Shown here: positions 22,907-32,976 of the stretch, one piece after another
Position numbering within the stretch: position 1 is the stretch's first letter
Layout: the number at the start of each line of letters is the position of its first letter
Assembly: GCA_036346395.1 (NCBI GenBank)
Contig: CM070598.1
Location: forward strand, 10,337,517-10,401,516
DNA: 64,000 nt
From: Hsuehochloa calcarea
Lineage: Eukaryota; Streptophyta; Magnoliopsida; Poales; Poaceae
Direction: 5' to 3'
Notes under the pieces: generated by a model
The model's input: the letters and a program-made list of their open reading frames with translations, nothing else
Told to the model about the DNA's origin: nothing
Database searches by the model: none
Translations under genes and position numbers: made by a program

Positions 22907-25087
22907 AGAACACCCCACCCAACACCGAGCCCGAATGCCACCAAACTACTCTTATCATCTATTATACATCAACACATCGTGAAATTTCAGCAAGCATAAC
23001 AACATTAAAACCCATCCACGGGTCGCATTAACACAAGCATAACACTATGACAATCATAGATAAATTAGACATAGGAGCATAGCAAAATAATTAACCAAGA
23101 TTAACATAAACCAAGCATCTATGGTTATTCAATACCATCATGTCCTAGACATAAATATTCATGTTATTCTAAAAGTTTCTCATGTCCAATGAATCAAATA
23201 ATTGGGTGAAGTGCATGATTCCAAGTGTGCTAGCCCTTCCCGAGTAAAACATCATCACTTTGGTCACCTAAAAACAACAATAGAGCAAGAATGAGTCCAA
23301 GACTCAAGCAAATACATAATAAAGCCATAAACAATAGTTTATTAACCATAATTAAAGTTATCATCATCATCCATTTAGTTAATGCCATTGTCATTCTCAA
23401 ACAAACAAGCCATATTCCATATAGGTAAAGTTGCACAATTTAACAATTTACTTAGATATGCGAATGCACCAACATGCTCATGCTCATATGCATCTCATCA
23501 CCGATACTGGTATAGCGGAGTGTTCACCGTCGATGACACACTCTATCCTTCACTCCCGTGAAGTCCCCACCAAAGTAGGATTTTATCTAGAGCTCTCCGG
23601 ACTAGTCATGTATCTTTCTCACCGACCTCACCGAATAGTTACATGACTTTCTCACCGACTGCTCATGCAACCCCTGTCATGATGAATGTAAATGATGCGA
23701 CATCTTTATTTATTCATCAACATAGTCCATCTCATTAACTCAATATCTCCTCCTCATTATCTCAATATCATAATCTCATTATCATAATCTCATTCACTCA
23801 AGGTCATCAATATCATGTATAAGAATAAGCTGAACAAAGGCATAATAAATAGCATGATAAGTAATAACAATGATCATGGCGAACAACCCATTGTTCACCA
23901 CTCTACCATGTACTTGCCTTCCATGTTGTGGACGAGTTAGGAGGCAACGACGAATTTCTCCACTCCCGCTCTACCGCCTACACAAATATTTATTCAAAAT
24001 AAGAATAACAAGACATGATGTGGCTACAAGCGTTTTACCATAACCCTCTATCTAATCAACGTAACCAAAAATTCAAAATGACGAATTAACTAATCAGCCA
24101 ATATTGGCCCTTCTGATCAGCAGTACGAGAAAAATCATAATTAAATATCTATAACTCCGAATGACTTGAAACTAGTGCTCAAATACTCTTAACGTAACAG
24201 GCTACGAAACTCTAGTTGGTGGGGTTCTTTGATTCGGCCAAACCATCGGTCTAAACAACCGTTGAAAACAACTGACAGACATCTGTCCAGAATACAGCAC
24301 AGCAGTAAAGAACACGGCATAACTTTTACTCTACAAATCCAATTGAGATGATCTTTATCAACTCACAAAGATACTTTCAAGGGCTACAAAAACCTAGTTG
24401 GGTGAAAGTTCTGAATCGGACTCTAACTAGATCAAAACCGAGGGGCAAACCGACAGTTCCAAATTCTCAGGCAGACAGGACAGCGCGCGATTAAAAATTC
24501 ATATCTCCTAAACCGTTAGGCGGAATCAAGTGATCTTAGTGCCAAAAGAAAGATAACGACATCAGGAACAAAACTCTAGAAGACGAAAATACGAGATTCG
24601 GCCTCTAAGTAAATCATAATGGCCCGACAAGAAAATCTTCCAAATCACGTCAGCTCCCCTAGACAGTCGCGGTAAAACTACCATATCTCCTAAACCGTAA
24701 CTCCAAATCAGATGATCGTGGTGCCAAAAGAAAGCTAAGACTAAGGGCTACAACTTTCTAAGAGGTGAGAAGATCAGAAAACGTACGGAACTTACCCAAA
24801 TCTGACGAACAAAATTGTTGCACTGCAGGGAGGAGGGTGGCGGCCGGTTGGAGAGGGGGAGGAGGGGTGGCGGCTTGGGAGGGGAAAAGGGAAGGGGAAG
24901 GGTTTTAGGGTTTAGGGGAGAGATACCCCCTTTGGCCAGCCCCTCATGGGCCACCCCTGGCCGAGGCTCAGAGTCCAGTTGCTGAAAAACACGTAAAACC
25001 CCTGAAGAAAAAATGATTCAGATTTTCCCATTAGCTCCTTCTTCTGAAACTTCTTCTGGTACGCCGATTTACTTTTGGGGTATTACA
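22907..25087 (-). repeat. Element C 5' LTR
   Basis: Matches 16903-19091 end to end and closes with GGGGTATTACA followed by the target duplication. Its inner edge reads CAGAACACC instead of TGTAACACC, so the first two or three bases are uncertain. Confidence 0.94.
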
Positions 25088-25243
25088 TCTGTTTTAGATG
25101 GTGATCCGAATTCATATAGGCCACGAGTTCCTAATGGGCCTCAAGGTCGAGACCCATCATAGATGCCTATATAAAGAGGGGCGGTGGCATGGGGTGAGGA
25201 GAGAGGATGTGCTTGGGAAGAACTCCCGAAACCGTAATAGCCT
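25088..25243 (+). repeat. Element B 3' LTR, second fragment
   Basis: Resumes element B exactly after element C, beginning with the second TCTGT, and matches 11447-11604. It includes the TATA box at 25168-25177. Similarity stops after AATAGCCT, so the LTR end is missing. Confidence 0.93.
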
Positions 25244-25646
25244 GAGCACGGACACATGTTAGTGGACACGGGCGTGAGCACGGACACGCTGGGTCGTACA
25301 GGGATGGGTCAGACGGGAATAGGGTTGGGTTTCAGGCCAAGCACTGTTCTGAAATTTTAAAAAGATTTTCTATTTTAGAAAATATAGAAAATCCAAATAG
25401 CAAATAGAAAATAGCAAATGAACTCGGAAAAATTATAGAAAAATCTAGAAAATATATCCAAGCACACATAATCCAAATAAAATAGTTTTGACAATTGTTG
25501 ATGTTGGATTTAGTCATATTAAATTGTTTGTTATTGAAAGTCCATATTAAGCTTTAATTAAATTAAAAAAAAAATCAAAATGGTGAATTTTTCAAATACT
25601 AACTAATAAAAGGTTCTTTAAAAGCTCAAAAAATTGGGATGTTACA
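25244..25646 (-). repeat. LTR fragment related to element G
   Basis: About 25360-25646 matches 37635-37917 and 46345-46629, the outer ends of the G LTRs, sharing AGAAAATATATCCAA, TTTTGAC, ATGGTGAATTTT and the terminal TTGGGATGTTACA. The first 115 or so bases (repeats of GAGCACGGACAC) have no match I can see. It is an isolated end fragment. Confidence 0.75.
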
Positions 25647-25689
25647 CCAACAGTGACATGCTTCGGGCTGGCCCGGCTGGCATGGCCCA

Positions 25690-26459
25690 TTTGGCCATGC
25701 CTTGCTCGTGGTTTTTCTCGAAAGGGTTTTTCACATAAAATTTGTGCCTCCTGTTCCTATTTTTTCATGCATTATTTACAACAAGTGGTATCAGAGCACA
25801 TGAGATTCAAGAAATGATTTTTCTCGTGCCTCGTGAAATTGGCATCGAATTGGAGGCCGTCTCTGCGTCAAAGACAAGGAGCAGCTGTTTTTCCACACGG
25901 AATAAAGCAGGAAGCACAATAGACAGATCATGAGGTGAGTAAAGCAACAAACATTAATTGCTATACAGACGTAAGGGAGCACTACAACATTGCTTGCAAA
26001 GAAAAAGCATCCAGGCATAGCAGCACTGATTGCAAAGAAATAAATATTAAACCAAAAAAGGAGCAGGCAGAGATTCCGACGGCTGGTTTCAGTTGTTGCA
26101 TTCATCCCAACGAAAATTGCTACATACACACACCAAGTGATTTGCTAAGCGCACACGAGCAAACATACTAGCAACTCCGGTCTTCATTGCCTTGCGTACA
26201 CAGGAGTGCACCCAAGATTTCGAGAATTATTTGCTAGTTACACACATATTTGCACTAGCAAATTTGAGATTTCTTCTGTGTGGAGACCTTGAAGTGTGAT
26301 CTTCCACTGCTGGATCGAGACCCGAGGTTTTCTCTACGGCAAGTAAAGTTATGATATGTTCTTGCATAACTTGGATGATGCTTTATTAGGGATCGACAAG
26401 ATGCCCGCTATATGGTCTCTTGAGGAGAAGCAAATAAAAGATCATAATGCCTTATCTCA
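25690..26459 (+). mobile_element. Copia 5' fragment: LTR end, primer site, leader and gag start, fused to hAT sequence
   Basis: TGGTATCAGAGC at 25796-25807 is a copia-type primer site following a plausible LTR end (ATTTACAACA). The leader runs to about 26350, and from ATG 26356 the frame reads MFLHNLDDALLGIDKMP and WSLEEKQIKDHNA, a stretch I recognise from copia gag N-termini. At about 26452-26465 the sequence passes directly into hAT transposase, so both elements are incomplete here. The upstream extent of the LTR is not defined. The frame at 25742-25933 spans LTR, primer site and leader and is not a gene. Confidence 0.75.
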
Positions 26460-28350
26460 GACAACAACTAGGATCTAGTAAAATACTACAAGGAATGCCG
26501 TGATAAATTAAAGAAACTATTTAAAACATGCACATTTTCAGTGGCCCTGACCTCTGACATATGGAGTGGTCGAGGTAGGGAGGATTATCTTAGTGTAGTT
26601 ACTCATTATGTTAATGATAACTGAGAAATAGAGAAAATAATTATAGGTTTCAAATTAATTGATGTATCACACATGGGTGAGAATATTGTAGACTATATTA
26701 TTGAAATCGTGGAAGAGTTTGGTCTTACAAATAAAATATTATCAATTACTTTAGACAATGCCGCTTCAAACTATAGGGCCATGGATATTCTTACTCCAAT
26801 ATTGAGTACACCCGCCAATTCCTTCTTGCTACATCAGCGATGCTCTTGTCATATTATTAACCTTATAGTAAAATATGATTTGAATAGGTTAACTTCGTAT
26901 ATTAAAGCTTTCTGTGATGCGATATCTTTCTTGAATAATTCAAACCGAAGAATAACAGCATATAAGAACTTCTACAGGGGCACATGTCGGTATGATGGAA
27001 GTCTACTTACTTGATGCTTAAGAGTCTTTTACCATATAAGAGCACCTTTTCTATTTTTCTTCAAACTCAATATTAGAGCACTAACTGTAGTATTATCGAT
27101 TGAGCAACATTGGTTCGTTGCTGAGAAGATACTTCTGTTTTTAAAAAATTTATGAGGCTACTGTTGCTTTATCCGATGTCTATTATCCAACATCTCCTAT
27201 TATTATGCATAATATTTTACAGATTGCTAGTCAATTGAAAATATATGAAAATGACAAAGTTTTACAAGAGGCTATTATTGCTATGAAAACTAAATACCTT
27301 AAATATTATAGAGAAATCCCTTTCCTATATGCATTTGCACTTATTTTAGATCCTAGAGCTAAAATTCAAGGATTTGCTAATGTTCTTGATCTTCTTAGTG
27401 ACGTTACAGGGCTAGACTATTCTAACTATTTTGCAGATGCTCGTTCTCGATTATATGAGATTTTTCAAAGATTTGAAAATAAGTTTTAGAGAGTCCGCTT
27501 GCAACGACCTCCACTAGCACCCACCTCAAGTAACAAGACTAATCTATAGGGCAGGATCTAGGGTCCAGGCTCTTCCTCCAGGTCCTGGTCTTCTTCTACA
27601 GCGGCACCTTCTCAACAAAAGCTGACCTCTCACCCAAGGAGTGTATAACTATCCGCTTATCTAGACAACGATATGATATATTTCAACGATGAAGGCCTCG
27701 AAATTTTGCAATGGTGGCATACCCATAACTTAACATATCCCATGTTATCCATACTTGCATATGATGTGTTAACTGTTCTTGTCTCGACGGTTTCCTCCAA
27801 GTATGCTTTCAGTCTTTCTGGAAGAATATTGGAGATAAGAACACGTCTCACGAGTGAGATGGTAGAGATACTTCTAACTGTGAAGGACTAGTAATAAGCT
27901 GATTCATGAACACAACACTCTGCAGAAAATCCAAAGTTATTAGAGGCGTTTGAAAATCTGTATCTAGACAACGACACTTAAAATAAGGATGTGTGTAGAG
28001 CTATATGTCGTACTCTTTTTTCTTTGCTATGGTTTTCTCATGTTGAGTTTTTACTTGGCAAAGGTTTTAATGAGACATCCATTTGAATATTAATAAAGCT
28101 TTTCATTACATTTTCAATATGCTTGTCTCAATTTTTACCATTTTCATATGCATTTCTAAATTATACACATTTTTCTGAATTTTTTTGGAACTTTTTTGAA
28201 TTTTGGGACTAAACGGTTTACGCCGGCCAGCCTCGACCTGTCGGGCCAACCGTGCCGGGGCCAGCACGACATTGTCCGAGTACTTTGCGGGCCTTATCGA
28301 GCCGTGCCTAAACGGGTCGTGCTGTGCCGCCCGTTTGGCCACCACTGCCA
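26460..28350 (+). mobile_element. hAT DNA transposon copy 1 (5' end missing)
   Basis: From AGACAACAACTAGG onward the sequence parallels copy 2 (49638 onward) through the transposase, its 3' untranslated region (TTGAATATTAATAAAGCT, then a T-rich stretch) and a GC-rich end with GGGTCGTGCTGTGCC-like motifs near 28313-28335. Its 5' half, including the BED zinc finger, is replaced by copia sequence. Terminal inverted repeats and target duplication cannot be shown. Confidence 0.8.
26463..27891 (+). pseudogene. hAT transposase remnant, RICESLEEPER-like (copy 1)
   Basis: Three pieces give a hAT transposase. 26673-27014 has MGENIVDYIIEIVEEFGLTN, ITLDNAASNYRAMDIL and LHQRCSCHIINLIVKYDL, part of the RNase H-like catalytic core. 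27205-27489 has KTKYLKYYREIPFLYAFA and LILDPRAKIQG, the domain between the core and C-terminus. 27673-27891 has LEILQWWHTHNLTYPMLS and SLSGRILEIRTRLTSEMV, the hAT C-terminal dimerisation domain. The conserved acidic residue of the SSE-x-x-F-S motif is Lys here (SSKYAFS). Compared with copy 2, roughly 50 bases are missing near 26980, and stops occur upstream (for example at about 26625). Plant RICESLEEPER genes are domesticated relatives, but the lesions argue for a dead transposon. Confidence 0.88.
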
Positions 28351-28885
28351 TGGGCGCATGAAGGCAATATCACTATATGAGAAAATGTTTACAATGGATC
28401 TCCTTCTCTTCCCTATAGACTAGAATGATATATTTATAGTGGAACATGAAAATCTCTGTGTAGTAGTAGAACTATGAGTTGAAGTAGGACACGAAATTCG
28501 TGTTACACTCAAACTCAATTCAAATGACACTCAAACTCAACACTTCACGTCTTCTGGTCCATAGCAAGCACAAATATTCTAATGTATTTTGTTCTTTAGT
28601 GTGCACTACAACCTACAACTTGGAGGCAAGAAAGCCTTAGGGCTAGAGCTAGCCAAATGGGTCGTGCCTGTCGAGCCAGCCCGAGGCACGGCACTATAGA
28701 CCCAGCCTGGCGCGACATAGCCGCACTATTCATGGGCCGTGCTGGCCTGACACGAACAGTGCTAGGTCGTGCCAGGCACGGCATGAGCTCGGCAACGCCC
28801 GAGTGGCCCGCATGCGAGGGAGAGCCAGAGGGCAGACTAGTAGAGGCCCAGCAGCGCTGGAGGAGAGGAGAAGACGGGGAGCCGA
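28351..28885. other. Unassigned stretch with hAT-end-like motifs
   Basis: 28360-28620 is AT-rich with no gene. 28640-28800 has GGGTCGTGCC, GGCACGGCAC and TCGTGCCAGGCACGGCA, the same GC-rich dyads found at the ends of hAT copy 2, so this may be a further hAT end. The sequence up to 28885 resembles nothing else in the window. Open frames on both strands (28596-28898) follow from GC-rich composition and are not called. Confidence 0.4.
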
Positions 28886-31048
28886 TGTAATACCCCAAAA
28901 GTAAATCGGCGTACTAGAAGAAGTTTCAGAAGAAGGAGCTAATGGGAAAATCTGAATCGTTTTTTCTTCAGGGGGTTTTCTGTATTTTTTTAGCAACCTG
29001 GACTCTGGGCCTTAGCCCAGGGTGGCCCATGAGAGGGCTGGCCAAAGGGGGGGGTATCTCTCCCCCCTAAACCCTAAAACTCCTTCCCCTTCCCTTTTCC
29101 CTCCCTGCCGCCACCCCCTCCCCTCTCCAACCGGCCGCCTCCCTCCTCCCTGTAGTGCAGCACTTTTGTTCGTCACATTTGGGTAAGTTCCGTACATTTT
29201 CTGATCTTCTCACCTCTTAGAAAGTTGTAGCCCTTGATCTTAGCTTTCATTTGGCACCAAGATCATCTGATTTGGAGTTACGGTTTAGGAGATATGGAAG
29301 TTTTACCGCGACTGTCCAGGAGAGCTAACGTGATTTGGCAGATTTTCTTGTCGGGCCATTATGGTTTACTTAGAGGCCGAATCTGGTATTTTCGTCTTCT
29401 AGAGTTTTGTTCCTTATGTCGTTATCTTTCTTTTGGCACTGAGATCACTTGATTCCACTTTACGGTTTAGGAGATATGAATTTTTAATCGCGCGCTGTCC
29501 TGTCTGCCTGAGAATTTGGAACTGTCGGTTTGCCCCTCGGTTTTGATCTAGTTAGAGTCCGATTCAGAACTTCCACCCAACTAGGTTTTTGTAGCCCTTG
29601 AAATTATCTTTCCGAGTTGATAAAGATCATCTCAATTAGATCTGTATATTAAAAGTTATGCCATTTTCTTTACCACTGTTCTGAAATCTGATCAGATATC
29701 TGTTAGTGTTTTCAACTGTTGTTTAGGCCACTATTTTGGCCGAATCAAAGGATTCCACCAACTAGAGTTTCGTAGCCTGTTACGTTAAAAGTATTTGAGC
29801 ATTGGTTTCAAGTCATTCGGAGTTATAGATATTTAATTACGATTTTTCTCGTACTGCTGATCAGAATGGCCGATATTGGCTGATTAGTTAATTCGTCATT
29901 TTGAGTTTTTGGTTATGTTGATTAGATAGAGGGTTATGGTAAAACGCTTGTAGCCACGTCATAACTTATTATTCTTATTTCGAATAAATATTTGTGTAGG
30001 TGGTGGGGCAAGGAGTGGAGAAATTCGTCGTTGCCTCCTAACTCGTCACAACGGAAGGCAAGTATATGGTAGAGTGGTGAACAATGGGTTGTTCACCATG
30101 ATCATTGATGTTAATTATCATGCTATTTATTATGCTTTCGTTCAGCTTATTCTTATACATGATATTGATGACCTTGAGTGAATGAGATTATGATAATGAG
30201 ATAATGAGTAGATATTGAGTTAATGAGATGGACTATGTTGATGAATAAATAAAGATATCGCATCATTTACATTCATCATGACATGGGTTGCATGAGCAGT
30301 CGGTGAGAAAGTCATGTAACTATTCCGTGAGGTCGGTGAGAAAGATACATGACTAGTCCGAGAGCTCTAGATAAAATCCTACTTTGGTGGGGACTTCACG
30401 GGAGTGAAGGATAGAGTGTGTCATCGACGGTGAACACTCCGCTATACCCCAGATCACCGATGAGATGCATATGAGCATGAGCATGTTGGTGCATTCGCAT
30501 ATCTAAGTAAATTGTTAAATTGTGCAACTTTACCTATATGGAATATGGCTTGTTTGTTTGAGAATGACAATGGCATTAACTAAATGGATGATGATGATAA
30601 CTTTGATTATGGTTAATAAACTATTGTTTATGGCTTTATTATGTATTTGCCGAGTCTTGACTCATTCTTGCTCTATTGTTGTTTTTAGGTGACCGGTGAT
30701 GACGTTTTACTCTGAAGGGCTAGCGACTTGGAATCATGCACTTCACTCAATTATTTGATTCATTGGACATGAGAAAATTTTAGAATAACATGAATATTTA
30801 TATCTAGGACATGATGGTATTGAATAACCATAGATACTTGGTTTATGTTAATCTTGGTTTATTATTTTGCTATGCTCCTAGGTCTAATTTATTTATGATT
30901 GTCATAGTGTTATGCTTGTGTTAATGCGACCCGTGGATGGGTTTTAATGTTGTTATGCTTGCTGAAACTTCACAAAGTGTGTTGATGTATAATAGATGAT
31001 AAGAGTAGTTTGGTGGCATTCTGTGCTCGGTGTTGGGTGGGTGTTACA
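28886..31048 (+). repeat. Solo LTR of the element C family
   Basis: Starts TGTAATACCCC and ends GGTGTTACA, the reverse complement of the C LTRs over about 2.16 kb. It is not flanked by internal sequence, so it is a solo LTR, usually made by recombination between the two LTRs of one element. The five bases before (GCCGA) and after (AATGA) do not match, so there is no clear target duplication. More substitutions separate it from the C LTRs than separate those two from each other, suggesting an older event. Confidence 0.9.
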
Positions 31049-31152
31049 AATGAGGAGGGAGCAGCGATTCTGGCGTGGAGGTAGGCGAGCGGGTGGTGCA
31101 ACAGACGACAGTACATCAATAAACAACACCATGACTAGACTAGCAATAATAG

Positions 31153-32966
31153 TGTTGGACCGAAAAGGCGACTAGAGGGGGGGGGGTGAATAGGAGCACG
31201 CTCACTTTTTTCCCAAATAATGAATTCAACACAATTTCACCCAATAGCTATGATGAAGCTATGAAGATCAATATACCAAGACAAATGAAGACTAGTATTG
31301 AATCCAATTAAATCCCTAAGCAAAATAACAAAATCAACTAAGATTGCAAAGACTCACAAAGACGCAAGCGGTCGACCTCTGTACCCAACCGGTCGGACCG
31401 ATTGTCGCGGCGGTCGACCGGCGTAGTCTTTGGCGGTCGGACCGCCCAAAATCGGTCTCGACCGGTGATGACGGGCGGTCCGACCGGCGATCTACGTAAC
31501 CGATCTCAAACGAAGAAATCGGCCCGATGACGGTTGCAATTAGGTGAAACTTTTGATTCTCAACTCCAATCTTTATGAAACTTTGCACACGCCTTCTATA
31601 TGCTATTGAGGACCTATTCCAATCGAATATTATGATAATTCTTGGAACGATCTTGAGCAATTGCCAATTGATTAATGAAGGTCTAAAACCGCAAGAACGA
31701 AAACTTGATCCTAATGCTTGTTCGTGAGTGATTGATGATCAAGATGATGCTAGATAGATTCACACATATCACAGCAAGCTAATTCACGGAAAGAATCAAT
31801 CACAAACTCGCGGATCAAAGAAAGCCCTAAAAACACGAAATTGAAAGAAAGAACGAAAAGAGACTTATCTCAAGCAAACCTTGCATAGATTGATTTCGTG
31901 ATTGATGCCGGATTACATCCACACCATCATGGATCGCTGGACAATCAAAGATCATGAAATTCACCACAAACCATCAAGAGCCCTAGCCTCCACCTCAACT
32001 CCCTAAAGATAATTAGGTTTTGAAACATAAAAGACGAGAGAGAGAGAGAGAGGTGCAGCCACCATCTCCTCCTATTTATAGTGGAGGCCTAAAACTCTTA
32101 GGGTTTGACTCTCTTGGCTCCGTTAAGGCCCACTAACAAACGGGTCACACACGCACGACGCATGGTTACCGTCTTTAACCTTTTGACCTAAACCGCTTCA
32201 CCATGCGCCATGGATTTGCCAATAGGTCACCCTTGTCCATCTTGTGTCACGCTTGAGTCGTTGACTCACCCGCATCGCCGATCGCTCGACCTCAACTCTC
32301 CAAGTCTAGTCCCGATTCTCCTCGCCGCTGACCGTCGCTGACCACCAAGCTACCCGCACAACCACGCATAAGCAAACACGAATTCGGGAACAAGTTCTTC
32401 ACAACTTGACCCATGTTAGTCAAAACATGCATCATGCAAACCATATGCCACGATACCAATGACTTTGACCTAACCAATCAACATCGCCACGGTTGGCCGA
32501 CGTTCAGTAAACCGGTCCGACCGCCCAGATGAGCGGTCGATCGCCCCATGGCTTCGGCCGGACCGCCCTCGTGAGCGGTCGGACCGCCTTGGGACTTAGC
32601 CAATTTCAACCCCGAAAATCCAAACCTTCGGAAACTTTAAACCAATAGAACTTTTTACTAGAGACTCCAAAAATCATGAGACCAAGTGCATTGGGATCCC
32701 TCACTTGCCTACAACACCTATTTTTGGCCCAACTTGTTTTGACCACTTTGGTCACCGCCGTCCGATCGCGCCACATGGCCGGTCCGATCGCTTCACATGG
32801 CCGGTCCGACCGATTTGGGACCGGTCGGATCGCTGCAAGGGCGGTCGGACCGCCCGCCCAAGAAGCTCAGAATTTTGTCGAAAACACGTGAAACGACAAA
32901 CCGTAAACGCCATTGCCAATTGTCACATCATCCTAAGGTCCGGAACATATCCCCATGAAATCCACA
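31153..32966 (-). repeat. Element E 3' LTR (about 1.81 kb)
   Basis: On the plus strand it starts TGTTGGACCG and ends AAATCCACA, giving the expected TG...CA edges on the minus strand. The inner edge is placed by the adjoining polypurine tract; no second LTR remains to confirm it. Two clusters of CGGTCGGACCG-type dyads occur at 31367-31492 and 32510-32865, and a short GA microsatellite at about 32036-32052. Open frames crossing the clusters are not genes. Confidence 0.75.
32073..32081 (-). promoter_or_regulatory. TATA box of element E LTR
   Basis: The minus strand reads CTATAAATA in a typical context about 890 bases inside the LTR. Confidence 0.6.
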
Positions 32967-32976
32967 ATCTCCCCTT
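32967..32976 (-). other. Polypurine tract of element E next to the LTR
   Basis: The minus strand reads AAGGGGAGAT immediately before TGTGGATTTC, the inferred LTR start. Confidence 0.7.

Larger units (their letters stand above)
16903..25087 (-). mobile_element. Element C: non-coding LTR retrotransposon (LARD type) nested in element B
   Basis: Two LTRs of about 2.19 kb (16903-19091 and 22907-25087) flank about 3.8 kb with no retroelement domain in any frame. A polypurine tract and a TATCGAG-type primer site place it on the minus strand. A perfect 5-bp duplication TCTGT borders it, and the unoccupied site is visible in the other LTR of element B. Long LTRs with a non-coding interior fit the LARD class, which depends on proteins of an autonomous relative. 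The sequences inside both LTRs resemble those of element A, so A-type elements are the likely source (inference). A solo LTR of this family sits at 28886-31048. Confidence 0.92.
10356..25243 (+). mobile_element. LTR retrotransposon B, Ty1/copia (BARE/Angela/RIRE1-like), defective and split by element C
   Basis: The 5' LTR opens with TGTTGGAAATATGCC, the characteristic start of grass BARE/Angela/RIRE1 LTRs, and is followed by a TGGTATCAGAGC primer site, a long leader, gag, protease, integrase and the beginning of RT, in copia order. The element is damaged by point changes, frameshifts, a deletion removing most of RT, all RNase H and the first 220 or so bases of the 3' LTR, the nested insertion of element C at 16903-25087, and loss of the last 380 or so bases of the 3' LTR beyond 25243. 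With the 3' LTR end missing, the target duplication cannot be tested. Confidence 0.93.

Noticed and set aside
26673..27891. hAT protein as a domesticated RICESLEEPER host gene
   Set aside because: Frameshifts, stops, a missing N-terminal half and a changed conserved acidic residue argue for a dead transposon.
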